A stretch of 64,000 bases of DNA from G020348385 sp964538085 (GTDB lineage: Bacteria; Acidobacteriota; Aminicenantia; Aminicenantales; Aminicenantaceae), in the NCBI GenBank assembly GCA_964538085.1, contig CAZIDF010000018.1, positions 5,327 through 69,326 on the forward strand. Direction: 5' to 3'. Below the pieces are notes generated by a model, which saw only the letters and a program-made list of their open reading frames with translations, ran no database searches and was not told the DNA's origin. A program made the translations under genes and the position numbers. Below are positions 18,308 through 26,120 of the stretch, in pieces (position 1 is the stretch's first letter; every line of letters starts with the position of its first letter).

Positions 18308-19486
18308 ATGGATAAAAAACTACCCAAACAGATCTATTCCATTCAGCTCCTGGTTTTGTTTTCCTATTCTTCTTTGGCGGTCCTCACATTGCTTCCCCTT
18401 TTCTTCGAACACTTGAACGGCAGTCCCCGTCAGATTGGATTTTTGATCGGCATTTTTTCCTTCGCCTCCTTTCTATCCCGACCCTTTGGAGGCTGGCTTC
18501 TCAGCCGGACGAATCCACGCAGGGTTATGCTGGCAGGTCTTATCATGGTCCTGATCTCTTTGAGCCTCCACCTTCTGGTTCGACGGCTTGACTGGTTTAT
18601 CATTTTCCTGCGAATTTTCCACGGAATCGGATTTTCTCTTTTAATAATTGCCGCACTTCTGCTTGCGGTTTTGGCCGTTCGGGAGGATTTGAGAACGTAT
18701 GCAATCGGAGTGGTATCCACGGGTTTCCTGCTTCCGCTTCTTGTGGTTCCTGCTTTGAGCGAAGAAGTCATAAAAAGATATGGCTTTCTTTTCTATTTTC
18801 TCACAGCCATTGTTTTTGCGGCGATTCCCTTGATATTTGCCTTTTTCCAGAAGTTTCCTTTGCCCAGAGAGACGATGGACGATGGGCTCGCAAGCACCGG
18901 CTTTTTCAGCTTGTTGAGACAGAAAAGGATCCTTTTTGTCTTTCTTTTGACCTTCGTTTTCGAGGTCGCATTGAGCGCCAGCTTCAGTTTTGTTCCTTTG
19001 CTGGCTAACGAAGATCTTTCCATTAGAGCTGGCTATTTTTACACTAGCTTGGGAATGACGGCTGTATTCATGCGTTTATTCGGAGGACGGAGGTTGAAAT
19101 TCTGGGGAAATCCCAAGTTGCTGCTTCCGGCATTGTACTTGCTGAGCGCCGGGGCTGTTTTGGTTTATGTGTCCAAAAGTGGAGGAATGCTTGCTTTGTC
19201 AGGGATAGTCTGGGGCTTGGGCACAGGGGTCCTCTACCCCCACCTTTCTGCTCTGAGCGTGGAAGGTGTTGGGACCAGGAATAAAGGCAAGGCGCTAAGC
19301 CTGTTTGCATCATCGGTCGATTTGGGTTTTGCCCTAGGCCCCATCATTTTTGGATGTCTCTCCCAGGCGCTTGGAGTGAGAGGAGCTTTTTTGCCCCTTG
19401 CTCTGATCATCTTTGTCTCATCCACTGGGATCATGCTATGGGGGAGGTCTTCGTTGGCGAGTCCCCTACCCGAAACCAGCCCCTGA
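18308..19486 (+). CDS. Major facilitator superfamily transporter
   Basis: Twelve-segment MFS transporter, probably an efflux pump or sugar-type permease. The loop between segments 2 and 3 has the MFS signature in the form GGWLLSRTNPRRVMLAG (canonical GxxxDRxGRR), and a second half begins near residue 210 after a charged central loop (KFPLPRETMDDG). The frame is open from a TTG at 18245, which would add 21 polar residues. I take the ATG at 18308 because the first membrane segment begins soon after it, though no good ribosome site precedes either. The stop abuts that of the convergent radical SAM gene at 19487. The substrate is unknown. Confidence 0.88.
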   Translation: MDKKLPKQIYSIQLLVLFSYSSLAVLTLLPLFFEHLNGSPRQIGFLIGIFSFASFLSRPFGGWLLSRTNPRRVMLAGLIMVLISLSLHLLVRRLDWFIIFLRIFHGIGFSLLIIAALLLAVLAVREDLRTYAIGVVSTGFLLPLLVVPALSEEVIKRYGFLFYFLTAIVFAAIPLIFAFFQKFPLPRETMDDGLASTGFFSLLRQKRILFVFLLTFVFEVALSASFSFVPLLANEDLSIRAGYFYTSLGMTAVFMRLFGGRRLKFWGNPKLLLPALYLLSAGAVLVYVSKSGGMLALSGIVWGLGTGVLYPHLSALSVEGVGTRNKGKALSLFASSVDLGFALGPIIFGCLSQALGVRGAFLPLALIIFVSSTGIMLWGRSSLASPLPETSP

Positions 19487-20431
19487 TCAGAACCAAACGA
19501 GACGAAGTCTCTCTTTCTTGTCCAGCCGGGTTATGCCCTCTTTTTTGGCTATGGCGATGGCTTGGCTGTATTCCTCGGATGAGATCGTCCGGCGGAGAGG
19601 GGAATCCAATGGGATATTTCCGCAAGGCTGGTATTGATCCATGATGTTGACGTAGGTATTTTTGGAGATTTTTTCGGCAAGAAACCGCATGATATCTTTT
19701 GTTCCGGCCAAGCCGTTGGGAAGCACCAGGTGACGAACGAGGAGGCCTCTGAGCGCCAGGCCCTTTTCATCGATCCTGAGATCGCCTACCTGACGGAACA
19801 TCTCTTTTAATGCCTTTTTGGCTATCGCTGGATAGTCAGGGGCATGGGAGTATTCTTGGGAGATTTTCCCCAGACTGTATTTGAAATCCGGCATGTAGAT
19901 ATCGAAAACTCCGTCGAGAAGCCTGAGAGTTTTCACCGAATCATAACCTCCCGTGTTATAAACCAGCGGTACGTTCAATCCCATTTCAATAGCTCGGGGA
20001 AGGGCTTTGAGGATTTGAGGGACAAAGTGGGTTGGGCTGACAAAATTGATGTTGTGACATCCCCTTCTTTGCAGCCCCACCATCACATCAGCCAGTTGCT
20101 GGACGGATATTTTTACGCCATCACCGGAGTGGCTTATGGAGTAGTTTTGGCAATAAAGGCACCCGAGGTTGCAGTGAGTGAGGAAGATTGTTCCTGAACC
20201 ATGCTGCCCGACCAGGGGGCTTTCTTCGCCGAAATGAGGGGATTGCGAGCTCACTTCCGGCAAGTATCCAGCTCCGCAAAAACCCAGTTCATCGCGGGTG
20301 CGGTCGACACCACACTTACGAGGACAAACAGCGCAGGCCTTGAGCATATGGTGAGCCTTGTGTGCGAGATCGGGAAAAAGCCCTTTTTCGTACGTTTTTA
20401 AATAGGCCGGGGCAAAAGTTTCCGATGGCAT
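19487..20431 (-). CDS. Radical SAM protein of the PflA-like family
   Basis: Radical S-adenosylmethionine enzyme. The cluster-binding motif is HCNLGCLYCQN (CxxxCxxC), near residue 85. It is preceded by a Cys-rich N-terminal part, CAVCPRKCGVDRTRDELGFCGAG, which marks the pyruvate-formate-lyase-activating-enzyme-related group that includes the AmmeMemoRadiSam proteins. The barrel continues with NFVSPTHFVPQIL, VYNTGGYDS, DIYMPDFKY and VRHLVLPNGLAGT. Neither of the AmmeMemoRadiSam partners nor a glycyl radical enzyme is visible nearby, so the substrate is not known. The gene is single and convergent with the MFS gene. Confidence 0.9.
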   Translation of the reverse strand: MPSETFAPAYLKTYEKGLFPDLAHKAHHMLKACAVCPRKCGVDRTRDELGFCGAGYLPEVSSQSPHFGEESPLVGQHGSGTIFLTHCNLGCLYCQNYSISHSGDGVKISVQQLADVMVGLQRRGCHNINFVSPTHFVPQILKALPRAIEMGLNVPLVYNTGGYDSVKTLRLLDGVFDIYMPDFKYSLGKISQEYSHAPDYPAIAKKALKEMFRQVGDLRIDEKGLALRGLLVRHLVLPNGLAGTKDIMRFLAEKISKNTYVNIMDQYQPCGNIPLDSPLRRTISSEEYSQAIAIAKKEGITRLDKKERLRLVWF

Positions 20432-20517
20432 TTTTTTTGATTATAACATATGTTTTTCCCTCTATGATGGCATGATATCTTGTTTTTTTCGTGCCCTGAG
20501 GATATAAAAGAACGAGA

Positions 20518-21228
20518 ATGAAATTCGAGCTTAATCCATTTTTTTCCATACTTGAGTGGAATAGCCTGCCTTTCCTTGTCCACGGTTTTGGCGATAAGTT
20601 TTGGGAAATAAAGGACATGCTGGCCCATCCCCGGCTGCAGAATTTCCAGCATCTTTTTTTGCGCCAGGTGCATTCGGACATTCTTCACGTCGTCGATGTG
20701 GTTCCTGAAGAGATGCTATCTGGAGATGCCCTGCTGACGGACAAACCAGGCTTGCTCCTTGTCATCAAAACAGCGGACTGTCTCCCAGTTTTGATGGTGG
20801 ATCCAGAAAAAAAAGTCATCGCTGCCGTCCATTGTGGCTGGAAGAGTACGAGCCAGAGGTTGGCCCAAAAAGTTGTCAAGAGAATGGAGGATCACTATCA
20901 ATGTGATCCTTCTTCCCTTCTGGCCGCCCTCGGTCCGTGCATTGGGAAAGGCTGTTATGAAGTGGGAGCGGAAGTCAGGCGGGAATTCGAAGCCAGGAAA
21001 TTGAAGGAGGATGTGTTTCTTCCCCACCCCCTCCATGTCGGGAAATATTATCTCGATCTGCGGTTATCAAATAAACACCAGCTAATGGAGGAAGGAGTTC
21101 AGGGATCGAACATCGCGATAGTGGATTTGTGTTCCCATTGCGAGGATAGTCTTCTTTCCTATCGCCGATCTCCACAATTAGAAGGCCGGATGTTGAGTTT
21201 CATCGGATTGTCCTCCTTAGTGAGTTGA
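20518..21228 (+). CDS. pgeF: Peptidoglycan editing factor PgeF (YfiH, laccase-domain, DUF152)
   Basis: Multicopper-polyphenol-oxidase-fold protein now known to remove misplaced L-Ser-containing muropeptide precursors in E. coli (PgeF); homologues have also been described as purine nucleoside enzymes. At 236 residues the size is normal. The three conserved metal/substrate residues are visible: the His of LRQVHSDILH, the Cys-His of AAVHCGWKST (preceded by TADCLPVLM) and the His of CSHCEDSLLSYRR. GPCIGKGCYEVG is the other family block. The start ATG follows GAGGATATAAAAGAACGAGA. It is followed after 88 bases by purC. Confidence 0.93.
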   Translation: MKFELNPFFSILEWNSLPFLVHGFGDKFWEIKDMLAHPRLQNFQHLFLRQVHSDILHVVDVVPEEMLSGDALLTDKPGLLLVIKTADCLPVLMVDPEKKVIAAVHCGWKSTSQRLAQKVVKRMEDHYQCDPSSLLAALGPCIGKGCYEVGAEVRREFEARKLKEDVFLPHPLHVGKYYLDLRLSNKHQLMEEGVQGSNIAIVDLCSHCEDSLLSYRRSPQLEGRMLSFIGLSSLVS

Positions 21229-21316
21229 CTGCAGAGCATTTTTGTTGATTTTTCATTCCATTTTTCTTATCCTTAATCTACTCCGTGATACTAAACTTCT
21301 TTACAAGGAAAAAAGA

Positions 21317-22207
21317 ATGGACAAAATGTTTTCTGAAATCACCATCCCTGATTTGAAGCTATTCAAGAAGGGCAAGGTCAGAGAGGTTTATGAAATCGGC
21401 GAGAATCTTTTGATCGTCGCTTCGGATCGCATCTCTGCTTATGATTATGTGCTTCCCTCGCTTATCCCGGACAAAGGAAAGATCCTCACGCAGCTTTCTC
21501 TGTTCTGGTTCGACCATACCGAATTGATCTGTCATAATCACGTGATCACGTCAGATGTGGATGAATATCCCGAAGTTCTCCATAAGCACAGAGAGAAACT
21601 GGTGAAAAGGTCCATGCTGGTCGAAAAGACCGAAGTGGTACCGATCGAGTGTGTGGTAAGAGGGTACCTTGCTGGATCTGGTTGGAGGGAATACAAAACT
21701 TCTGGGAAAACGAGCGGAGTGAGCCTGCCTGATGGAATGCGACAGGCAGACAGGCTGGAGGAGCCGATTTTCACTCCGGCCACGAAGGCCGAGGAAGGGC
21801 ACGACATAAATATCTCGTTCAAAGAGATGCAAAAGATCATCGGAACAGAACAAGCCAAAAAAATCAGAGAGGTGAGCTTGTCGTTATACAAGAAGGCCAC
21901 CCTTCATGCCTTGTCCAAAGGCATCATCATAGCAGATACAAAGTTTGAGTTTGGCCTGCAAGAAAACGAGATAATCCTCGTGGATGAGATTTTCACGCCT
22001 GATTCCTCCCGGTTTTGGCCGGTGAAGCATTACACGCCGGGGCAACCTCAGATGAGCTTGGACAAGCAATTTGTGCGGGATTACCTCGATAGCACAGAGT
22101 GGGATAAGAATTCCCCCCCACCTCCGCTGCCCCCGGAGATCGTTCAGCAGACATCGGCTAGATATATGGAGATTTTTCGTCTTCTCTCCGACAGATCAGA
22201 GTTGTGA
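21317..22207 (+). CDS. purC: Phosphoribosylaminoimidazole-succinocarboxamide synthase (SAICAR synthetase)
   Basis: Joins CAIR and aspartate with ATP in de novo purine synthesis. The protein opens with the family nucleotide-binding region (KLFKKGKVREVYEIGENLLIVASDR, residues about 13-37). It also has RSMLVEKTEVVPIECVVRGYLAGSGWREY (SAICAR synthetase signature 1), GHDINISF, and IADTKFEFG followed by DEIFTPDSSRFW (signature 2). Length is 296, as for the longer bacterial and fungal-like type. ATG 21317 is chosen over the upstream open frame because AAGGA lies 7 bases ahead. The stop overlaps the next start by one base (TGATG). Confidence 0.97.
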   Translation: MDKMFSEITIPDLKLFKKGKVREVYEIGENLLIVASDRISAYDYVLPSLIPDKGKILTQLSLFWFDHTELICHNHVITSDVDEYPEVLHKHREKLVKRSMLVEKTEVVPIECVVRGYLAGSGWREYKTSGKTSGVSLPDGMRQADRLEEPIFTPATKAEEGHDINISFKEMQKIIGTEQAKKIREVSLSLYKKATLHALSKGIIIADTKFEFGLQENEIILVDEIFTPDSSRFWPVKHYTPGQPQMSLDKQFVRDYLDSTEWDKNSPPPPLPPEIVQQTSARYMEIFRLLSDRSEL

Positions 22208-23088
22208 TGCCTTCTTCCATCGATCTTCACATCCATTCTTCCAAAAGCAGTGATGGAGATTTTTCTCCTTTCCATATCGTTCAGCTTGCCGAAGAAAAAA
22301 AGATGAAAGCCATTTCTATATCGGATCACGATACGGTCGCTGCATACCCGGAAGCCCTCCGTTTTGGCGAAAATGCCGGTGTGGAAATCATCCCCAGCAT
22401 GGAGCTCACGACGATTTTTGAGGAAAGGGAGTTTCATCTGCTCCTGCCTTTTGTCGATTGGAAGAGCAAGATCGTTTCCGATCTCATCTCTCAAGTGGCG
22501 AAAAGGAGAATAAAAGAGGCGAAGGGAAGGATCGAAAAACTAAAAGAGCTCGGGTTTAATATCACATGGAAAGAAGTGCAAAAAGAAGCCGGCCCTTTCC
22601 CTCCCTTGGGTGTCACAATTGCACAGATCCTTCTCCGTAAAGCGGGGAAGGAAAGTGACCTCAGGTTGGACAGATACCTGGAGGAAAAAAATCGGCCTTT
22701 GGCGCCATACTATTTTTATAAAGACTATTTCATGGATGGGAAGCCAGCTTCGGTGCCGCGGCAAAACCTGAACATTTTGGATGTGCTCGAAATCATTCCC
22801 CAAGCAGGGGCGGTTCCAGTTCTCGCCCATCCCGGGGCATATTTTCAGAAGGTGAAGAAAAAAGACCTCGTTGTGTTGAAAGAGAGAGGGCTTCAAGGTT
22901 TGGAAATTTACACATCTTATCACTCCACAAAACAGAGCGAGTCATACAATCAGATGGCTCGCGAGCTTGATCTCGTTCCAACAGCGGGTTCTGATTTTCA
23001 CGGAACGATCAAACCTCACATTCCCTTCGGATTTTTGAACCATGGGGGTTATTGGATGGTCGAGGAATTGAGGAAGAGGAGGCCATAG
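22207..23088 (+). CDS. PHP-domain phosphoesterase (RNase AM / YciV-like)
   Basis: Metal-dependent phosphoesterase of the PHP superfamily, similar to YciV/RNase AM and 3',5'-nucleoside bisphosphate phosphatases. Metal-binding motifs are IDLHIHSSKSSDG (HxH), ISISDHDTV (DHD), PSMELT, VLAHPGAY and GSDFHG, which are the expected ligands in the expected order. The helical insertion between about 95 and 180 is typical of this group. The start ATG overlaps the purC stop by one base, and the stop is immediately followed by cvpA, so this is part of a purC-PHP-cvpA-HTH operon. Confidence 0.9.
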   Translation: MPSSIDLHIHSSKSSDGDFSPFHIVQLAEEKKMKAISISDHDTVAAYPEALRFGENAGVEIIPSMELTTIFEEREFHLLLPFVDWKSKIVSDLISQVAKRRIKEAKGRIEKLKELGFNITWKEVQKEAGPFPPLGVTIAQILLRKAGKESDLRLDRYLEEKNRPLAPYYFYKDYFMDGKPASVPRQNLNILDVLEIIPQAGAVPVLAHPGAYFQKVKKKDLVVLKERGLQGLEIYTSYHSTKQSESYNQMARELDLVPTAGSDFHGTIKPHIPFGFLNHGGYWMVEELRKRRP

Positions 23089-23628
23089 ATGATGTTTAAC
23101 TGGTTGGATATCCTACTTCTCGTGATCATAACCATCACGGTTATTATCGGCGCTATCAAGGGCTTTGTCAGGCAAATCATCGGACTCCTTGCCGTTATCT
23201 TCGGCTTGATCCTCGCTATCAAATACTATCCCTATGGGAAGGATGTTTTTACATTCCTTCGAAATGAGGTCCTGGCCCAGTTGCTGGGATTTTTTTTGAT
23301 ATTCATGATCGTTTTATCTGTGGGTTGGGGCATTAATATTTTATTGGCCAAAGCTGTCAGGGGGCCATTTAAATCTTTGAATCATCTCATGGGGGCAGGT
23401 TTTGGACTGATAAAAGGTATCCTTATCTGCGTCATCGTTGTTTTCGGATTTCTTGTTTTTCCTATCAATACCCGGATTTTAGAGGAATCCATATTGACAC
23501 CCTATTGCATAAAAATTGCCGATAGTGCTTATGAAATCATTCCCCAGGAATTGAAGGATAAGTTCAGGGAGGCTTATCGAGAGATTATGGGAGAAAAGGA
23601 AGCGAGGGAAGATGAAAAAAAATCCTAG
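23089..23628 (+). CDS. CvpA family membrane protein
   Basis: Four-segment inner-membrane protein of the CvpA/colicin V production family. Its family opening is FNWLDILLLVIITITVIIGAIKGFVRQI, with GFGLIKGILICVIVVFGFLV near residue 115. In E. coli cvpA lies beside purF. Here the gene is in an operon headed by purC, a related context. It may help envelope homeostasis, but the molecular role is unsettled. The C-terminus is a charged tail (residues 160-179) whose coding DNA overlaps the next gene by 17 bases. Confidence 0.9.
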   Translation: MMFNWLDILLLVIITITVIIGAIKGFVRQIIGLLAVIFGLILAIKYYPYGKDVFTFLRNEVLAQLLGFFLIFMIVLSVGWGINILLAKAVRGPFKSLNHLMGAGFGLIKGILICVIVVFGFLVFPINTRILEESILTPYCIKIADSAYEIIPQELKDKFREAYREIMGEKEAREDEKKS

Positions 23629-23839
23629 GGTACCCACTATCCATGAACGAATGGTAAGCCTGATCGAAGAGATGGTGGATAAAGAGCTGCCCCTAAAAGA
23701 GGCCATCAAGGAATTCGAAAAAATTTACATCGAAACATCCGCAAGTAAATATAACGGCAATAAAACCACCATGGCACAAGCGTTGGGTATCCATCGTAAT
23801 ACACTTCATAATCTCTGCAAGTCATTGAAAATAAAATAA
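23612..23839 (+). CDS. Small Fis-type helix-turn-helix protein
   Basis: A 75-residue DNA-binding protein. The last 35 residues form a Fis-family helix-turn-helix (YNGNKTTMAQALGIHRNTLHNL), the same motif class as the C-terminus of NtrC-type activators and Fis itself. The N-terminal half is a charged helix (PTIHERMVSLIEEMVDKELPLKEAI) that could dimerise. There is no AAA+ domain. It is translationally coupled to cvpA by a 17-base overlap. It might act as a nucleoid-type or local regulator; the target is unknown. Confidence 0.82.
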   Translation: MKKNPRVPTIHERMVSLIEEMVDKELPLKEAIKEFEKIYIETSASKYNGNKTTMAQALGIHRNTLHNLCKSLKIK

Positions 23840-23919
23840 AACCAGCCTTCCTCCCTTTGCTTTGTCCTGGATCATGCTCTATTCCCTACTTGCGAAAAAT
23901 CCAAGATGTCCCCAAGTAA

Positions 23920-23946
23920 TTAGCACTCCATGATATTGAGTGCTAA
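23920..23946 (+). promoter_or_regulatory. CIRCE element 1 (HrcA operator) upstream of groES
   Basis: Perfect CIRCE inverted repeat: TTAGCACTC, nine bases, GAGTGCTAA. It binds the repressor HrcA and marks heat-shock control of groES-groEL. It lies upstream of the -35 box. Confidence 0.95.
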
Positions 23947-23962
23947 TTTTTTAACTTTTTTC

Positions 23963-23991
23963 TTGACATCCCATGAATTTTCTCGTATATT
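23963..23991 (+). promoter_or_regulatory. Sigma-70-type promoter of groES-groEL
   Basis: TTGACA at 23963-23968, a 17-base spacer, and TATATT at 23986-23991. The -10 box runs into the second CIRCE-like element, so bound HrcA would cover the start site. Confidence 0.88.
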
Positions 23992-24016
23992 AGCACTCTT
24001 GCGTTTTAATTGCTAA
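23990..24016 (+). promoter_or_regulatory. Degenerate CIRCE element 2, overlapping the groES start region
   Basis: Left arm TTAGCACTC is perfect; right arm AATTGCTAA matches 7 of 9 bases of GAGTGCTAA at the same nine-base spacing. With element 1 it brackets the promoter. Confidence 0.75.
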
Positions 24017-24037
24017 AAATCATAATAGGAGGTTCTA

Positions 24038-24325
24038 ATGAAGGTTACCCCTCTCCATGACAGAGTCCTAGTCAAAAGGCTAGAGGCAGAGGAGACCACA
24101 AAAGGCGGAATAATCATCCCTGATACCGCAAAGGAAAAACCCCAAGAAGCTAAAGTTATCGCTGTGGGGCAAGGCCGTATAGGTGATGACGGAAAGGTTA
24201 TTCCTCTCGAGGTCAAAAAAGGTGATAAGGTTCTTATAGGAAAATTCAGCGGCACCGAAGTGACGATCGAAGGCAAAGAGCATGTGATTCTTCGTGAAGA
24301 AGAGATCCTCGCGAAAATAAGCTGA
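24038..24325 (+). CDS. groS: Co-chaperonin GroES
   Basis: Ten-kilodalton lid of the GroEL folding chamber; 95 residues, standard length. The family opening is KVTPLHDRVLVKRLEAEE, the mobile loop with its hydrophobic anchor is TTKGGIIIPDTAKEKP (about 20-35), and ILREEEILAKI closes the protein. The ribosome site is AGGAGGTTCTA before ATG. Expression is controlled by the promoter and two CIRCE elements just upstream. groEL follows after 21 bases. Confidence 0.98.
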   Translation: MKVTPLHDRVLVKRLEAEETTKGGIIIPDTAKEKPQEAKVIAVGQGRIGDDGKVIPLEVKKGDKVLIGKFSGTEVTIEGKEHVILREEEILAKIS

Positions 24326-24346
24326 CAAAGGTAAAAAGGAGAAAAA

Positions 24347-25966
24347 ATGGCAAAACAAATAACAACTGGTGACGATGCCAGACAGGCCCTGTTAAAGGGA
24401 GTGAATGCGTTAAGCAATGTGGTCAAGGAAACCCTTGGTCCAAGAGGAAAAAACGTTGTCTTAGAGAGGAAGTTCGGTTCTCCGACCAGCACGAAAGACG
24501 GCGTCACCGTGGCTAAAGAAGTCGAGTTGAAAGATCCTTTAGAAAACATGGGTGCTCAGTTGGTCAAGGAAGTGGCTTCCAAGACATCAGATGTAGCCGG
24601 AGACGGCACGACCACGGCCACCGTATTGGCACAAAGCATCTATTCCGGAGGATTGAAGTATGTCACGGCTGGAGCCAATCCTAACCTCATCAAGAAGGGA
24701 ATCGACCAGGCGGTCAAAACTGTCGTTGAGGAGCTGAAGAAGATCAGCCGGGAAGTGAGTGGTGAGATGATTTCCCAGGTGGGAGCCATCTCTGCCAATA
24801 ACGATGAGTCCATCGGAAAGATTATCGCTGAAGCCATGGACAAGGTCGGCAAGGATGGTGTGATCACAGTGGAAGAGGCCAAAGGCCTTGAGACCACGAT
24901 GGATATCGTGGAAGGCATGCAGTTTGATCGAGGATACCTCTCTCCGTATTTCATCACCGATCCTGACCGGATGGAATGCGTTCTGGAGGAGCCTCTCATT
25001 CTTCTTCATGAAAAAAAGATCAGCAATTTGAGAGATTTTTTACCGTTGCTCGAGAACGTCGCCAAGATGGGGAAACCCCTCCTGGTTATCGCGGAAGAAG
25101 TTGAAGGCGAAGCTTTGGCGACTTTGGTTGTCAACAAGCTGAAAGGAACATTTTCCTGCGCCTCAGTAAAAGCTCCCGGTTTTGGGGACAGACGAAAAGC
25201 CATGCTCGAGGACATCGCTGTTTTGACTGGAGGGAAAGTCATCACAGAGGATATCGGTGTGAAGCTTGACAGTGTGACCATCGATTGGCTGGGCAATTGC
25301 GCCAAGGTGGTTATCGATAAAGACAACACCACTATCGTAGAAGGCAGAGGCAAACCGGAAGAAGTTCAAGCCCGGATCAAACAGACCAGGACCCAAATCG
25401 AGGACACCACTTCTGATTATGACCGAGAAAAGCTCCAGGAAAGGTTGGCCAAAATGGTCGGTGGTGTTGCCCTGATCAAAGTCGGCGCCGCAACCGAGAC
25501 CGAGCTCAAAGAGAAAAAAGCCCGCGTGGAAGATGCCATGCATGCGACCAAAGCAGCTGTCGAAGAAGGGATCGTTCCTGGCGGAGGAGTAGCCCTTTTG
25601 AGAACACAAAAGGCTCTTGCAGGGTTGAAAGTTGAAGGTGATATGCAGATCGGTGTGGACATCATCAAGAGAGCGCTCGAAGAACCTCTCCGCCAAATCG
25701 CCAACAATGCCGGCTTTGAAGGATCCGTTATTGTAGAAAAAGTCAAGGAGATGAAGCAGGATATGGGATTCAATGCTCTCACAGAGAAGTATGAAGATCT
25801 GGTGAAAGGCGGCGTATTGGATCCGATGAAAGTTGTTCGGATCGCTCTACAAAATGCGGCCAGTATCGCTGGACTCCTCTTGACCACTGAAGGCGTGATA
25901 TCCGAAGTCCCCGAGGAAGATAAAGGACCCAGGATGCCGATGCCTCCCGGCGGCGATATGTACTGA
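24347..25966 (+). CDS. groL: Chaperonin GroEL
   Basis: Sixty-kilodalton chaperonin that folds proteins in an ATP-driven double ring. The 539-residue product has all the hallmarks: TLGPRGKNVVLE, DGVTVAKEVEL, VAGDGTTTATVLAQSIY (ATP site, with the catalytic Asp of GDGTT), GAISANNDESIG, RGYLSPYFITD, and VEEGIVPGGGVALL. The C-terminus ends MPMPPGGDMY, without the long GGM repeat tail found in many GroELs. Ribosome site AAAAGGAGAAAA. It is the second gene of the heat-shock operon and ends before a clear terminator. Confidence 0.98.
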   Translation: MAKQITTGDDARQALLKGVNALSNVVKETLGPRGKNVVLERKFGSPTSTKDGVTVAKEVELKDPLENMGAQLVKEVASKTSDVAGDGTTTATVLAQSIYSGGLKYVTAGANPNLIKKGIDQAVKTVVEELKKISREVSGEMISQVGAISANNDESIGKIIAEAMDKVGKDGVITVEEAKGLETTMDIVEGMQFDRGYLSPYFITDPDRMECVLEEPLILLHEKKISNLRDFLPLLENVAKMGKPLLVIAEEVEGEALATLVVNKLKGTFSCASVKAPGFGDRRKAMLEDIAVLTGGKVITEDIGVKLDSVTIDWLGNCAKVVIDKDNTTIVEGRGKPEEVQARIKQTRTQIEDTTSDYDREKLQERLAKMVGGVALIKVGAATETELKEKKARVEDAMHATKAAVEEGIVPGGGVALLRTQKALAGLKVEGDMQIGVDIIKRALEEPLRQIANNAGFEGSVIVEKVKEMKQDMGFNALTEKYEDLVKGGVLDPMKVVRIALQNAASIAGLLLTTEGVISEVPEEDKGPRMPMPPGGDMY

Positions 25967-25986
25967 TCGTTCGAACAGAAATTTCG

Positions 25987-26025
25987 AAAGGCTCCGAGTT
26001 GAATAAACTCGGGGCCTTTTTTTTT
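25987..26025 (+). terminator. Rho-independent terminator of groES-groEL
   Basis: A stem pairs GGCTCCGAGTT with AACTCGGGGCC around a GAATA loop, followed by nine T residues. It lies 20 bases after the groEL stop. Confidence 0.93.
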
Positions 26026-26040
26026 GCCAGGCCAACCCAA

Positions 26041-26063
26041 AACCCCCGCCAACCTCCCCGCCC
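26041..26063 (-). repeat. G-rich intergenic element (C-rich on +)
   Basis: Read on the minus strand it begins GGGCGGGGAGGTTGGCGGGG, almost the same as the G-rich tract at 13375. It lies between the groEL terminator and the lptFG start. Four G-runs could form a quadruplex. Confidence 0.6.
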
Positions 26064-26120
26064 TTACATTAAAGGATTCTTCTCATTTTTCAATTTAGCT
26101 GTTCTGTGGTATAAATACCC

